Assembly: GCA_009379925.1 (NCBI GenBank) | Contig: WHSU01000036.1 | Span: forward strand, 1 to 34,883 | Reading direction: 5' to 3' | Length of the DNA stretch: 34,883 bases | Origin: Dehalococcoidia bacterium | GTDB taxonomy: Bacteria; Chloroflexota; Dehalococcoidia; UBA2979 | Shown here: positions 1 through 9,854 of the stretch, one piece after another | How the letters are laid out: each line of letters opens with the position of its first letter | Numbering within the stretch: the first letter of the stretch is position 1 | Made by a program: the position numbers and the translations under genes | Notes under the pieces: generated by a model | What the model was told of the DNA's origin: nothing | What the model saw: only the letters and a program-made list of their open reading frames with translations | The model's database searches: none

Positions 1-1194
1 CCGATCGTCCACACGGGCGACTTCAAGATCGACCACACCCCGGTCATGGGGCAGCACACCGACCTGACGAGGCTCTCCCAGCTGGGCGACGAGGGCGCGC
101 TGCTGCTCTGCGCGGACTCGACCTACGTCGAGATGGAGGGCTACACGCACTCCGAACAGCGCGTCGCGGAGACGCTGAACCGCGCGATCGGCGACGCCGA
201 GGGCCGGGTGATCGTGACGACGTTCGCGTCGCTGATCTCGCGCATCCAGATGGTGATCGACGCCGCCGAGAAGCACGGTCGGCGGGTCTTCGTCACCGGG
301 CGCTCGATGGTGAACAACGTGCAGATGGCGCGCGACCTGGGCTACCTGCGCGCCGACGGCAACACGCTGATGTCGATCAACGAGATGCGCAACCACCCGG
401 ACGCGAAGAGCGTGATCATGTGCACCGGCTCCCAGGGCGAGCCCACCTCCGCGCTGACGCGGATGGCCAACGGCACGCACCAGCACATCACGATCCAGCA
501 GGGCGACACCGTCATCCTGTCCTCCAACCCCGTGCCGGGCAACGAGAAATTCGTCTACCGCAACATCGACAACCTCTTCGAGGCGGGCGCGAAGGTGATC
601 TACAACCGGCTGGCCGATGTCCACGTGCGCGGACACGCCTCGCGCGAGGAGTTGAAGATCGTCCAGCGCGTCGTGCAACCGAAGTATTTCCTGGGCATCC
701 ACGGCGAGTACCGCCACCTGGTGCTGCATCGCGAGCTGGCGATCTCGCTCGGCCTGCCTCCGGAGCGCGCCTTCGTGATGACCGATGGCGACGTCCTGGA
801 GATCGACGCGGACGGCGGCGAGGTCGTCGGGACGGTCCCGGCGGACTACGTCTACGTGGATGGCCTCGGCATCGGCGACGTCGACAACATCGTTCTGCGC
901 GACCGGGCGCACCTGGCGAGCGACGGCCTGCTGGTGCTGGTGGGGGCGATCGACCGCCACAGCGGCAAGCTCACGAAATCGCCCGAGGTCATGTCGCACG
1001 GCTTCGTCGGGCCCGAGGAGGAGCAGGCGCTCCTGGATGGCGTCCGGCAGCTGGTGATCGATAAGCTGGGCGGCGAAGACCGTGCGGTAGACTGGAAAGC
1101 GTTGCACGAGACGCTGAAGGACGATATCGCGACCTTCCTGCACCAGCGGACGCTCCGGCGTCCCCTAGTGATACCGGTCATGCTGGAGGTCTAA
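1..1194 (+). CDS. rnj: Ribonuclease J, 3' part (cut by window start)
   Basis: The frame is open from base 1 and starts mid-protein with PIVHTGDFKID, so the true start lies before the window; about 397 residues are present. RNase J is a metallo-beta-lactamase/beta-CASP enzyme that acts as a 5'-3' exo- and endoribonuclease in mRNA turnover and rRNA maturation. Visible family features are HTGDFKID near the cut end, TGSQGEP (beta-CASP core), RGHASREELK with the conserved histidine, FLGIHGEYRHL, and the C-terminal domain ending in RPLVIPVMLEV. The metal-binding HxHxDH part must be upstream of the window. The gene ends at TAA 1192-1194, and ftsK follows 102 bases later in the same direction, so cotranscription is possible. 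Identification is confident; the J1/J2 distinction cannot be made. Confidence 0.95.
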   Translation, partial: PIVHTGDFKIDHTPVMGQHTDLTRLSQLGDEGALLLCADSTYVEMEGYTHSEQRVAETLNRAIGDAEGRVIVTTFASLISRIQMVIDAAEKHGRRVFVTGRSMVNNVQMARDLGYLRADGNTLMSINEMRNHPDAKSVIMCTGSQGEPTSALTRMANGTHQHITIQQGDTVILSSNPVPGNEKFVYRNIDNLFEAGAKVIYNRLADVHVRGHASREELKIVQRVVQPKYFLGIHGEYRHLVLHRELAISLGLPPERAFVMTDGDVLEIDADGGEVVGTVPADYVYVDGLGIGDVDNIVLRDRAHLASDGLLVLVGAIDRHSGKLTKSPEVMSHGFVGPEEEQALLDGVRQLVIDKLGGEDRAVDWKALHETLKDDIATFLHQRTLRRPLVIPVMLEV

Positions 1195-1246
1195 CGACAG
1201 TAGACGGCATACGCCCGGGCGCGGACTGGCGGGGACGCAGCTCGGA

Positions 1247-1262
1247 AGCTCACAGGTGAGCT
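1247..1262. repeat. Short perfect inverted repeat before ftsK
   Basis: AGCTCAC-AG-GTGAGCT is a 7+2+7 perfect inverted repeat 34 bases before the ftsK start. It could be a protein-binding operator or chance; the 2-base loop is too tight for a stable RNA hairpin. No function is claimed. Confidence 0.3.
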
Positions 1263-1296
1263 CAGTCGCCGGGGATGACCCGGCAGGAGCAGAGCG

Positions 1297-3771
1297 ATGG
1301 CTCGAACCAGGACCCGCCGCCGCCGCACCAGTCGCGGCTCCACCACTCCGCCCGTCCCCGACATCCTCACCGTCGGCCGCGGGCTCGCCCGCCCTGAGGT
1401 GGTCGGCACCCTGCTCGTGGTGATCGCGGCAGCCGCGGTCCCGTACCTCGTGCCGCCGCTGGCGGACCTGCTCCGCGACGCCCGTGACGGGCTGGTGCGC
1501 ACGTTCGGGCTGCACGTCTTCACTCTCACCGCGCTGATCGCCACCATCGGGCTGCTGCTCGCGCTGCGACGTGGCCAGGTGCTGCGTGACCACCGCCGCC
1601 ACATGGTGGGGCTCGTCGCGCTGCTCGGCTTCGCCGGCGGGCTGCTCGGCCGCTGGCGGCCGGACACCGAGATGGGCGGCGTGGACCTGGCCGTGCACTC
1701 CGCCGGAGGGGACCTGGGGCGGCTGCTGTCCGGCGGGTGGGTCGCCGCCGTGATCTGGCTGCTGCTGTTCGCCGCCGGATTCGGGCTGCTCTGGCCGCGC
1801 ACCGCCGCCGCACTCGTCCGGGCCACCCCCGGCGCCGTCGCCGCCGGAGCGGCCTGGCTGTGGGCGCTCGGCCTGCACCGCGCCGCCTGGAACGGCGCAC
1901 GCAACACCGTCCGAGGGCTGCGCCACCTGGCCGTGCGCTCCGACGGCAACTCGCCTGCCTTCGAGACCGCGATCGCGGTCGACGTGGACGACATCGCCGG
2001 CCCCGCCACGCCATCGCTCGCCGGCGAGGAGGCCGAGGCGCCCGCGGACCCGAAACAGCGGCGCAAGCCGGTGCAGATCGGCATGGACATGGAAACGCCG
2101 GCCGACGCGCTCCGGCACTCCGCCGACGGCTGGCAGCTGCCCCCGACCACCCTCCTCACCGCCGCCGAGCAGAGCCGCAGCCGCGTCATCGACAATCAGC
2201 GGCGTGCCCAGCTGATCGTCGACACGCTCGACTCCTTCGGCGTCGACTCCTCCGTGGTGCAGATCAACGAGGGCCCCACCGTCACCCAGTTCGGCGTGGA
2301 GCCCGGCTGGGACGTGAAGACGAAGACCGTCGTCGAGCGTGATGTCGCCGGGCAGCCGATCCTGGACCGCAACGGCCAGCAGCGCACCAAGGACGTCGAG
2401 GTCTCCCGTACGCGTATCCGCGTGAACCGCATCACGGCGCTCCAGAACGACCTCGCGCTGGCCCTCGCTGCCCCCGCCCTGCGCATCGAGGCGCCGGTCC
2501 CCGGTAAGCCCATGGTGGGCATCGAGGTGCCGAACCACTCGACGTCGTTGGTGGGGATGCGGCAGATCATGGAGTCGCCGGCGTACCAGAAGGCGCGCAA
2601 GGGCGGGGGGCTCCCGATCGCCCTCGGCGCGGGCGTCTCCGGCGACCCGGTGGTGGCCGACCTGACGACGATGCCGCACCTGCTGATCGCGGGCGCGACG
2701 GGCGCCGGCAAGTCGGTCTGCCTTAACGCGATCATCAGCTGCCTCTTGATGAACTACTCGCCCGAGGAACTGCGGCTGGTCATGATCGACCCGAAGCGCG
2801 TCGAGATGACCGCCTTCCAGGAGATCCCGCACCTCGCGTTCTCCGAGATCGTGGTCGAGATGGACCGCGTGGTCGGCACGCTGCAGGCCGTGATCAACGA
2901 GATGGAGTCGCGCTACCGCCGCTTCGCCAAGGCCGGCGTGCGCAACATCAAGCGCTACAACGAGACCGCCGACAAGAAGATCCCCTACTGGGTCGTGATC
3001 ATCGATGAGCTGGCGGACCTCATGCTGGCCGCCCCGTACCAGGTGGAGAACCAGCTGGTGCGCCTGGCGCAGCTCGCGAGGGCGACCGGCATCCACCTGG
3101 TGGTCGCGACGCAGCGGCCCTCGGTGGACGTCATCACCGGCCTGATCAAGGCGAACTTCCCGACGCGCATCGCCTTCGCAGTGTCCTCCTCGGTGGACTC
3201 ACGCACGATCCTGGACCAGGGCGGCGCGGAGAAGCTGCTGGGCAAGGGCGACATGCTCTACGTGCCGCCCGACGCGCAGAAGCCGAAACGCGTGCAGGGC
3301 GTCTTCGTCGCGGACCCGGAGATCGAGTCGGTCGTTTCCTTCTGGACACATGACCGCTTCTCGCAGCTGGTGCCGGAGAAGTTCGACACGCTGCTCGAGG
3401 AGGCCGAGCGGCAGATCGAGGAGAGCAGCGACGGCGCCAGCAGCGCCGAGGACACCCTGCTCAGCCAGGCCATCGAGATCGCGCGCGAGCACCGCACGCT
3501 CTCAACGTCGATGCTCCAGCGCAAGCTGGGCATCGGCTACCCGCGCGCAGCCCGGTTGATGGACGACCTCGAGTCGCGCGGCGTCGTGGGCCCGCAGGAG
3601 GGCGGCCGCTCGCGCGAGGTGCTGGTGGGCGAGCCCGGCGCGGGCGTCGAGTCGCTGGCAGCGGCGGCGGCTGCCTTCGAGCCGCCAGCCCTCCCGGAGG
3701 TCACCGAGGAAGCGCCGCCCGACCCGCCGAAGAAGCCACTGCGATTCCCTCGGCCGTTTGACGCGGAGTAG
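1297..3771 (+). CDS. ftsK: DNA translocase FtsK/SpoIIIE
   Basis: This is an 824-residue septal DNA pump that moves chromosome ends through the closing division septum. Residues about 28-165 hold four hydrophobic segments (the membrane anchor). There is no long Pro/Gln linker, so the protein is SpoIIIE-sized. The alpha domain (about 270-400) carries a charged insert (RDVAGQPILDRNGQQR) before RITALQNDLALALAAP, a form I associate with Chloroflexota. Walker A is GATGAGKS at 466-473 and Walker B is IIDEL at about 568-572. The C-terminal gamma winged helix (about 725-795) includes LSTSMLQRKLGIGYPRAARL, the part that reads KOPS/SRS-type DNA. AGGAG at 1285-1289, 7 bases before ATG, supports the start. 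The last 30 residues are a Pro/Glu-rich tail. The gene lies downstream of RNase J. Confidence 0.96.
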   Translation: MARTRTRRRRTSRGSTTPPVPDILTVGRGLARPEVVGTLLVVIAAAAVPYLVPPLADLLRDARDGLVRTFGLHVFTLTALIATIGLLLALRRGQVLRDHRRHMVGLVALLGFAGGLLGRWRPDTEMGGVDLAVHSAGGDLGRLLSGGWVAAVIWLLLFAAGFGLLWPRTAAALVRATPGAVAAGAAWLWALGLHRAAWNGARNTVRGLRHLAVRSDGNSPAFETAIAVDVDDIAGPATPSLAGEEAEAPADPKQRRKPVQIGMDMETPADALRHSADGWQLPPTTLLTAAEQSRSRVIDNQRRAQLIVDTLDSFGVDSSVVQINEGPTVTQFGVEPGWDVKTKTVVERDVAGQPILDRNGQQRTKDVEVSRTRIRVNRITALQNDLALALAAPALRIEAPVPGKPMVGIEVPNHSTSLVGMRQIMESPAYQKARKGGGLPIALGAGVSGDPVVADLTTMPHLLIAGATGAGKSVCLNAIISCLLMNYSPEELRLVMIDPKRVEMTAFQEIPHLAFSEIVVEMDRVVGTLQAVINEMESRYRRFAKAGVRNIKRYNETADKKIPYWVVIIDELADLMLAAPYQVENQLVRLAQLARATGIHLVVATQRPSVDVITGLIKANFPTRIAFAVSSSVDSRTILDQGGAEKLLGKGDMLYVPPDAQKPKRVQGVFVADPEIESVVSFWTHDRFSQLVPEKFDTLLEEAERQIEESSDGASSAEDTLLSQAIEIAREHRTLSTSMLQRKLGIGYPRAARLMDDLESRGVVGPQEGGRSREVLVGEPGAGVESLAAAAAAFEPPALPEVTEEAPPDPPKKPLRFPRPFDAE

Positions 3772-4192
3772 GCACCGCGACTACCGCCCAGCCACATCAA
3801 CTTGGTTGTTGCCTGCCCCTGTCCACTCGGCGGCAGAGGCGAGCGCAGCACTGCCCTGCGATGCGGAGACCCTTACACCCCTTCAACGCCGCTGGTCCTT
3901 AGGCGCATGCTGCCCCAGTTCTTCCAAATCTTCTACATTCCAGAGTACTTCCGTGATATTGGGGATGGTAGTTTGGTATTCGGTATCGGCGGGGCGTGTG
4001 CGGTGAGATCCCGTTTCAGCCGCGGTGCGTGAGGCGAGCTGAACATCGGCGCAGCCGCTTGTGGAGCCGATGACGGCTAGCCTCGAAGGGCACGACCACC
4101 GTCCGCTACCGCTAGCGGAGTCAGCTATGAGAATGCCCGCCTAGGTATCGCCGATGCGAAGCGAGTTTGAGAACCGGAGATCGGCGGCAGCC
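3772..4192. other. Non-coding stretch between ftsK and helD
   Basis: These 421 bases hold no convincing gene. Composition is visibly less GC-rich than the flanks from about 3780 onward and matches the helD gene that follows. Small open frames exist on the + strand (to 4032), but none has a ribosome site or recognisable family. Two structures stand out: CATCGGC (4044-4050) pairing with GCCGATG (4066-4072), and TCCGCT-N6-AGCGGA (4102-4119) containing the palindrome CCGCTAGCGG (4109-4118). The second lies about 75 bases upstream of the helD start and could be an operator. I looked for the rifamycin-associated element (GGGGCTT...GCCCC) known upstream of some actinobacterial helR genes and did not see it. 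Confidence 0.5.
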
Positions 4193-6379
4193 ATGAACGA
4201 CGACCATTACGCGGACGAAGTGCAATACCTGGAAGACACCGTCGAATTCATCGACCGTGAGGTTGCCCGGCTCAGAAACGGATCCGGAGTGAACGCGGCA
4301 CATCGCCAAACGCAGCGGGCGCTCCGGGAGATGGACGCCGCGCAACGCGCGAGTTTGGAGGCTGCCCGCCCGCAGCCCTACTTCGGACGCGGCGACTTCT
4401 CCACCGCCAACGGAAGGCTTATCGAGGCCTATATAGGCGCTCGTGGTGTTGGTGAGGTAGACCACAGATTCGTGCACGACTGGCGGGCACCCTTCCCAGG
4501 AGCCGTCTTCTATGCGGACCCGTCGATGGCCGTGACTTACACGGCTCCAGGCGGCGAAGTAACAGGCAGGATCACTCTTAAGCGCCAGTACGCGATCGAA
4601 GACGCACAGCTACTGGAGGTTGCCGAGACATACCGTAGCGCACGGACCGCCGATTCGGAGCACGAGGTCGATTCGACTGACCGCTTCATGTCAGATCAAC
4701 TCGCTGAGAGCCGCACTGGCGAACTTCGGCAGGCCGTTGCTACGCTCCAACCGCAACAGTATCAACAGGTTGCAGCTGCTCCGGCTCAGGTGATGCTCGT
4801 TGAGGGCGTCGCTGGCAGTGGCAAGAGTGTCGTCGGACTGCACAGGGTTGCCTATCTCCTCTCACCACTTAACGCGCAGACGACTAGGATCGACGAGTCA
4901 AGAGTCGTCATCTTTGGCCCTAGCAGATCGTTCCTTCGATATGTGGCGAACTTGTTGCCGAGTCTCGATGTTCGGAACGTGCGCCAGACGACTATTTCTG
5001 ACTGGCTCATGAGCACACTTACCCGGCGAGTGTTCCTTGACCGTCGAGAACCACTCCTGGAGAAGCTGCTGCGGGATCGAGGCGAGAGCTGGGGGGCTGC
5101 AGAACGAGCGGTCAACATCAAGGGGTCCCTCCGTATGGCGCGGGCTCAGGAGCGGCACGTCGAAAGGCTGCGCACGGAGTTCATCCGAGCGTCAACCGAG
5201 ATCGTCGTGCTTCTGGACGCAGATACTAGGTTCACAGTCGATGCCGCTCGCGTGCGCCGCATCGCCCGGGCGCTGTCAAGCGCCCCGCTAAACACTCATC
5301 GGGAGCAAACGATTGACCGGCTAGCGGGCGCACTCGGCGACCTCTACGGACGCACGCCTCGGGAGAGCGTACAGCGCGGAGGCACCACGCGAGAATTCAT
5401 CGAAGCGATCCGTCCCTATGTCGAGGAACAAGTGTCGGCGTTCTGGCCACGAGTAGATCCTCTCCAAGAATACCGAGGCCTGCTCACCGACCCAACTGCC
5501 CTAACGACAGCAGCAGGGGGCGCCATCAGTGCCGAGGACGTAGCTTCCCTCAGCGCGTCCCTGCCTAAACGGCCCACGGTGTTCACGCCCGAAGATCTGG
5601 GGGCCCTCTGCCATCTCGACCACTTGCTCAACGACCGCGCTGAACCGCGGTTTGACCACGTGGTCATCGACGAGGCCCAGGAGGTGTCGGTTATCGAACT
5701 CCTGGTGATCCGTATGCACAGCCGCAACAACGGATTCACCATCCTCGGGGACCTAGCTCAGAGACTGTCGCCCCAAGGAATCGACAGCTGGCGCGACATC
5801 CTCCAGGTCTTCCGAGGCGAAGCCAGTTCGCGATACCGGGTACGAACGAGCTACCGCTCCACCTACGAGATCACCCGATTCGCAAACCGACTTCTCAAGA
5901 AGGCCGACCACCGGGCCGTCACAGCCGTGCCCTTCCACCGACCCGGGCCGCGGCCAGACCTGCGTCCCGCCCGGGACTACGCCGAGATGGTGACCATGAT
6001 CGAAGCGGACATCGAGGATCTCGGGCAGCACGGCGCTACCACGATCGGCATCCTCTGCAAGAGCACTACCCACACACGGGCACTGCACCTTGCGCTGCGC
6101 AAGCGGGGACTTGAGGTAGGGTTGCTCACTCGCGACGAAACGCCCACTCAGCCGGTAGTTGTAGCACCGATTCACGTCACCCGCGGTCTTGAGTACGACG
6201 CCGTGATCCTCGCAGGAACGAGCAGGGACAATTACCCATCGTCGCCCTTGCACAGCCGACTGCTCTATGTCGGCGCGAGCCGTGCGGCACACCACCTACG
6301 TATCCGCTGGTTTGGCCCGCCCGCCGCACAGCTTGGCGTTCGCCCAACGCAGACACCCGAGAGACGACAAAGGCGGTAG
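4193..6379 (+). CDS. helD: HelD-type RNA polymerase recycling ATPase (UvrD/Rep-like helicase)
   Basis: This is a superfamily 1 helicase-like ATPase of 728 residues. HelD/HelR proteins bind RNA polymerase, push an N-terminal coiled coil into the secondary channel and release stalled or drug-bound enzyme; some confer rifampicin tolerance. Visible features are an N-terminal charged helix (VQYLEDTVEFIDREVARL), Walker A GVAGSGKS at 205-212, DEAQ at 493-496, GDLAQ (motif III), SYRST (motif IV), VTRGLEYDAV (motif V) and LLYVGASRA (motif VI). The roughly 280 residues between Walker A and DEAQ fit the HelD insert. ATG 4193 is preferred over ATG 4154 because the family normally begins near EVQYLED and GGAGA lies at 4176-4180. 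Hand counts of GC in two 60-base lines give 33 and 35, against 39-40 in neighbouring genes, suggesting transfer. It is monocistronic and convergent with uvrB. Confidence 0.85.
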   Translation: MNDDHYADEVQYLEDTVEFIDREVARLRNGSGVNAAHRQTQRALREMDAAQRASLEAARPQPYFGRGDFSTANGRLIEAYIGARGVGEVDHRFVHDWRAPFPGAVFYADPSMAVTYTAPGGEVTGRITLKRQYAIEDAQLLEVAETYRSARTADSEHEVDSTDRFMSDQLAESRTGELRQAVATLQPQQYQQVAAAPAQVMLVEGVAGSGKSVVGLHRVAYLLSPLNAQTTRIDESRVVIFGPSRSFLRYVANLLPSLDVRNVRQTTISDWLMSTLTRRVFLDRREPLLEKLLRDRGESWGAAERAVNIKGSLRMARAQERHVERLRTEFIRASTEIVVLLDADTRFTVDAARVRRIARALSSAPLNTHREQTIDRLAGALGDLYGRTPRESVQRGGTTREFIEAIRPYVEEQVSAFWPRVDPLQEYRGLLTDPTALTTAAGGAISAEDVASLSASLPKRPTVFTPEDLGALCHLDHLLNDRAEPRFDHVVIDEAQEVSVIELLVIRMHSRNNGFTILGDLAQRLSPQGIDSWRDILQVFRGEASSRYRVRTSYRSTYEITRFANRLLKKADHRAVTAVPFHRPGPRPDLRPARDYAEMVTMIEADIEDLGQHGATTIGILCKSTTHTRALHLALRKRGLEVGLLTRDETPTQPVVVAPIHVTRGLEYDAVILAGTSRDNYPSSPLHSRLLYVGASRAAHHLRIRWFGPPAAQLGVRPTQTPERRQRR

Positions 6380-6448
6380 CGACCGAGACGATGGTCGGCG
6401 GGAGCGATCGCTCGTCGGTGCAGGCGGGCCGGGAGAAGTATCTCGCAA

Positions 6449-8587
6449 CTACCGCCGCCCGGTCGGGCCGCCCCGGGTGCGGCCACCGCGCTGCTTACGC
6501 TGGTCCGGGCGCTTGGTGTCCGCGGTGAACGAGCGCAGGCCCTCGGGGGTGTCGCCGACGCCGATCAGTTCGCGCTTCAGCTCTGTGACTTGGTCGCGCA
6601 GCAGCGCGGCGCGCTCGAAGTCGAGTTCCTTCGCTGCCTGCCTCATCTGCCGCTCCAGCTCCGAGGCGAGGCGCGCGACCTCCTCCTTGGGCAGTTCCGA
6701 GGTGGTCGTGTACGGCGACTCGTCCTCGGAGACCTGGCGGATGCGGTCGTTGATGTCGCGGATCGTCTTCGCGATGCCCTGCGGCGTGATGCCGTGCTCT
6801 TCGTTGTACGCCTGCTGGATCGCTCGCCGGCGGTCCGTCTCGTCGAGGGCGAAGCGCATCGAGTCGGTGATGCGGTCGGCGTACATGATCACGCGGCCCA
6901 TCGGGTGGCGCGCCGCGCGGCCGGTCGTCTGCACGAGTGAGCCACCCGAGCGCAGGTAGCCCTCCTTGTCGGCGTCGAGGATGCAGACGAGCGACACCTC
7001 GGGCAGGTCGAGACCCTCGCGGAGCAGGTTGATGCCCACGATCACGTCGTACACGCCCAGGCGCAGGTCGCGCAGGATCTCGACGCGCTGCAGCGTGTCG
7101 ATCTCGGAGTGCAGGTACATGGACTTCACGCCCATCTCCTGCAGGTAGTCGTTCAGGTCCTCGGCCATCTTCTTCGTGAGCGTGGTGACCAGCACGCGCT
7201 CGTTGCGCTCGATGCGCGCCTGCACCTCGGCGAGCAGGTCGTCGATCTGGCCCTTCGTTGGGCGCACGTCGATCTCCGGGTCCAGGATGCCGGTGGGGCG
7301 GATCACTTGCTGCACGATCTGGGCGGAGTGCTCCAGTTCGTACGGTCCGGGCGTCGCCGAGACGAACACCACCTGGTTCAGGTGGTCAACGAACTCGCCG
7401 AAGTTCAGCGGCCGGTTGTCGATGGCCGAGGGGAGTCGGAAGCCGAACTCGACGAGCGTGCGCTTTCGGGCCGTGTCGCCCTCGAACATACCCCGAAGCT
7501 GCGGCACCGCGATGTGTGACTCGTCGACGAAGACCAGCCAGTCGTCCGGGAAGTAGTCGAGCAGCGTCCACGGCGTGGAGCCCGGCGCCCGCCCGGCGAG
7601 GTGCCGCGAGTAGTTCTCGATGCCGGAGCAGTAGCCGACCTCGCGCATGGTCTCCAGGTCGTAGCGCGTACGCTCCTCGAGGCGCGCAGCCTCCAGGATC
7701 TTGCCCTGCTCACGGAACTCGGCCAGCCGCTCCGCCAGCTCCGCATCGATAGACGCCATCGCCTCCTCGAGCCGGTCCGAGGAGGTCACGAAGTGCTTGG
7801 CGGGGTAGATCGCGGTGCGCTCGGTCTCACCGAGGATCTCGCCGGTTAGGGGGTCGAGGGTGAGGATGCGCTCCACCTCGTCGCCGAAGAAGTCGATGCG
7901 GACCGCGAAGTCCTCGTAGGCGGGGAACACCGTGAGCGAATCGCCGCGTACGCGGAACGTGCCCCGGATGAGGTTCATGTCGTTGCGCGCGTACTGCATC
8001 GAGACGAGCTGCCGCACCAGCGAGCCACGGTTCACGTGGCGCCCGCGCCAGAGGTTCGCGACGAACGACTGGTACTCGCCCGGCTCACCCAGACCGTAGA
8101 TGCAGGAGACGGAGGCCACGATGATCACGTCACGCCGCTCGAAGAGCGCGCGCGTGGCCGCGTGGCGCATCTTGTCGATCTCGTCGTTGATGTCCGCGTC
8201 CTTGGCGATGTAGGTGTCGCTGCGCGGGATGTACGCCTCGGGCTGGTAGTAGTCGTAGTAGGAGACGAAGTACTCCACGGCATTCTTCGGGAAGAAGTCG
8301 CGGAACTCAGTCACCAGCTGCGCCGCCAGCGTGCGGTTGGGGGCCAGGACGAGCGTGGGACGCTGGTAGCGATGGATCACGCTCGCCATCGCGAAGGTCT
8401 TGCCGGTGCCCGTGGCGCCGAGCAGTGTCTGCGCCTCGTCGCCCCGCTCGAGGCCGGTGACGAGCTCCTCGACGGCCCTCGGCTGGTCTCCGGTGAGCTG
8501 GAACTCGGAGACGAGCTCGAAGGGCCGCGCCTCACGGCCACCCACGTACTCAGTCTGGGACGCGCCGGCGCCGCTGGTCGTGGTCAC
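6449..8587 (-). CDS. uvrB: Excinuclease ABC subunit UvrB
   Basis: UvrB is the damage-verifying helicase of nucleotide excision repair; it is loaded by UvrA and recruits UvrC. Features are Walker A GATGTGKT, the beta-hairpin region [38 protein letters not shown], and a C-terminal UVR motif ([20 protein letters not shown]) that contacts UvrC. From GTG 8587 it is 712 residues, normal for the family. This start has GGGGGA at 8593-8598 with 5-base spacing. The alternative GTG at 8611 sits 5 bases after a TACAAT -10 element and would be leaderless (720 residues). The gene follows ruvA by 62 bases and may have both its own promoter and read-through from the ruv genes. A basic Gly/Arg tail ends the protein. 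Confidence 0.97.
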   Translation of the reverse strand: MTTTSGAGASQTEYVGGREARPFELVSEFQLTGDQPRAVEELVTGLERGDEAQTLLGATGTGKTFAMASVIHRYQRPTLVLAPNRTLAAQLVTEFRDFFPKNAVEYFVSYYDYYQPEAYIPRSDTYIAKDADINDEIDKMRHAATRALFERRDVIIVASVSCIYGLGEPGEYQSFVANLWRGRHVNRGSLVRQLVSMQYARNDMNLIRGTFRVRGDSLTVFPAYEDFAVRIDFFGDEVERILTLDPLTGEILGETERTAIYPAKHFVTSSDRLEEAMASIDAELAERLAEFREQGKILEAARLEERTRYDLETMREVGYCSGIENYSRHLAGRAPGSTPWTLLDYFPDDWLVFVDESHIAVPQLRGMFEGDTARKRTLVEFGFRLPSAIDNRPLNFGEFVDHLNQVVFVSATPGPYELEHSAQIVQQVIRPTGILDPEIDVRPTKGQIDDLLAEVQARIERNERVLVTTLTKKMAEDLNDYLQEMGVKSMYLHSEIDTLQRVEILRDLRLGVYDVIVGINLLREGLDLPEVSLVCILDADKEGYLRSGGSLVQTTGRAARHPMGRVIMYADRITDSMRFALDETDRRRAIQQAYNEEHGITPQGIAKTIRDINDRIRQVSEDESPYTTTSELPKEEVARLASELERQMRQAAKELDFERAALLRDQVTELKRELIGVGDTPEGLRSFTADTKRPDQRKQRGGRTRGGPTGRR

Positions 8588-8616
8588 GTGTGTCCCCCGT
8601 TGTGGATGCACGATCC

Positions 8617-8622
8617 ATTGTA
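8617..8622 (-). promoter_or_regulatory. -10 element of uvrB
   Basis: TACAAT on the minus strand lies in the 62-base gap between ruvA and uvrB. It is 5 bases before GTG 8611 and 29 bases before GTG 8587. No clear -35 is visible. Transcription would start close to 8610, so either the mRNA is leaderless from 8611 or it has a leader of about 23 bases with the GGGGGA site. Confidence 0.5.
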
Positions 8623-8649
8623 GGACACCGGGAGCGTCCGTCCGGCGCG

Positions 8650-9282
8650 CTAAGGCGGCGCTTGCTGCTCGAGCACCACGCGCAGCAGCTCCTCGAGGCC
8701 CTCGATGTCGGGGCGGGCGAGGAGGGCGTCGTGGACCAGGCGCTCCGCCTCGCGCGGCTGGTACTGCAGTGTCACGAGGGCGGCGACCGCGTCCTCGCGC
8801 AGGTCGGGCCTACCCTGGCCGGAGGGCGCCTCGGCGCCGTCGCGCTCGTCGCGTAGCAGCGCCTCCTCGACGAGCTTGCCGCTGAGCTGCGCGACGATGG
8901 TCTGCGAGAGCCGCTTACCGATGCCCGGCAGCTGTTCGAGGGACCGCGTGTCCTGCGCCTCCACCCAGCGCGCGATCTCGGAGACCGGCCGCGCGAGGGC
9001 TCGCACGGCCTTCGCCGGGCCCACGTCGGGGACCTCGATGAACTTGCGGAAAAACTCGCGCTCCTGGCGGTGCTGGAAGCCGATCAGCACCGGCGTCGGG
9101 CTGCGTTCCGACACGTGGTAGTAGGTGTAGATGCGGATCTCCTCGTCGAGCGGCTGCGCTGTCAGCCATTCGTACGCGAAGGCGGGGAAGAGCACCTCGT
9201 AGATCACGCCGCCCACATCAAGCCACGCGGTCGACGTCGGCTCGTCCCAGCGCGCGAGGCGACCGCGCAGCCCCGCGATCAT
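8650..9282 (-). CDS. ruvA: Holliday junction branch migration protein RuvA
   Basis: RuvA forms the tetramer that holds the Holliday junction square and loads the RuvB motor. The protein has 210 residues: an OB-fold start ([14 protein letters not shown]), two helix-hairpin-helix segments ([14 protein letters not shown] and [16 protein letters not shown]) and a C-terminal RuvB-contacting domain ([21 protein letters not shown]). The ATG overlaps the ruvC stop by 4 bases (ATGA), giving translational coupling. The sequence is somewhat divergent at the N-terminus but the order of domains is standard. No ruvB is present in the window, so it must be encoded elsewhere. Confidence 0.92.
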   Translation of the reverse strand: MIAGLRGRLARWDEPTSTAWLDVGGVIYEVLFPAFAYEWLTAQPLDEEIRIYTYYHVSERSPTPVLIGFQHRQEREFFRKFIEVPDVGPAKAVRALARPVSEIARWVEAQDTRSLEQLPGIGKRLSQTIVAQLSGKLVEEALLRDERDGAEAPSGQGRPDLREDAVAALVTLQYQPREAERLVHDALLARPDIEGLEELLRVVLEQQAPP

Positions 9283-9809
9283 CGACGCGCCAGCGCGTCT
9301 TCGAGGCGCGCGTCGGCCAGCCGCGTGAGCGCGATCGCCAGGGCGTCCGAGACATCGAGGGGGTCGGGCGGCTCGGTCAGTTCGAGGTGGACCATGACCA
9401 GGTGGCGCACCTGCTCCTTCTGTGCGCCACCCCAGCCGGTGACGGACTCCTTGATGGCGGTCGGTGGGAACTCGTAGACGGGGAGTAGTGCCTGTGCGGC
9501 CGCGACCATCGCGGCGGCGCGCGCCTCGCCGATCGCCATGGCCGTGCGCACGTTCTCCGCGACGAACTGCTGCTCGATGGCCACCTCGACGGGCCGGTAC
9601 TCTTCGATCAGTGCGCGCACCTTGTCGTGGATCAACGCGAGCCGCTCGGCGCGAGGCCGCGAGGCCTTCGTACGCAGCACGCCGCAGTGTACGAGGCGAG
9701 TCGCGCCGCCGGTGACGCCATCGACGATCCCGTAGCCCATGGCTGTGAGCCCGGGGTCGATGCCCAGCACGCGCCGAGGTGCCGCACGGTCGTCCATGAC
9801 GTCGCCCAC
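9279..9809 (-). CDS. ruvC: Crossover junction endodeoxyribonuclease RuvC
   Basis: RuvC cuts Holliday junctions symmetrically. The four acidic catalytic residues are visible: D18 in GIDPG, E79 in VAIEQQF, and D152 and D155 in DVSDALAIAL. The length of 176 residues is typical. The annotated start is GTG 9809; an ATG at 9797 (MDDRAAPRRV) would also give a complete domain. Its stop overlaps the ruvA start. It follows yebC by 45 bases, the usual yebC-ruvC-ruvA order of many bacteria. Confidence 0.94.
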   Translation of the reverse strand: MGDVMDDRAAPRRVLGIDPGLTAMGYGIVDGVTGGATRLVHCGVLRTKASRPRAERLALIHDKVRALIEEYRPVEVAIEQQFVAENVRTAMAIGEARAAAMVAAAQALLPVYEFPPTAIKESVTGWGGAQKEQVRHLVMVHLELTEPPDPLDVSDALAIALTRLADARLEDALARR

Positions 9810-9854
9810 ACCGTCTGCTGCCGCGCCGTCTCGGGTGAGGCCGGACGCGCTGCG

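Noticed and set aside
1165..3096. Long minus-strand open frame opposite ftsK (643 codons)
   Set aside because: Arg/His/Asp-rich low-complexity translation typical of antisense frames in high-GC genes; the ftsK frame carries all conserved motifs.
3758..4032. Small frames after ftsK that might be membrane-protein remnants
   Set aside because: A stretch ending FRDIGDGSLVFGIGGACAV is faintly membrane-like, but there is no start signal and no firm family match.
3772..4192. Rifamycin-associated element upstream of helD
   Set aside because: No GGGGCTT...AAGCCCC-type inverted repeat is present in the gap.
6402..6413. Palindrome GAGCGATCGCTC between helD and uvrB as a terminator
   Set aside because: No loop and no U run; a 12-base palindrome of this kind can occur by chance.
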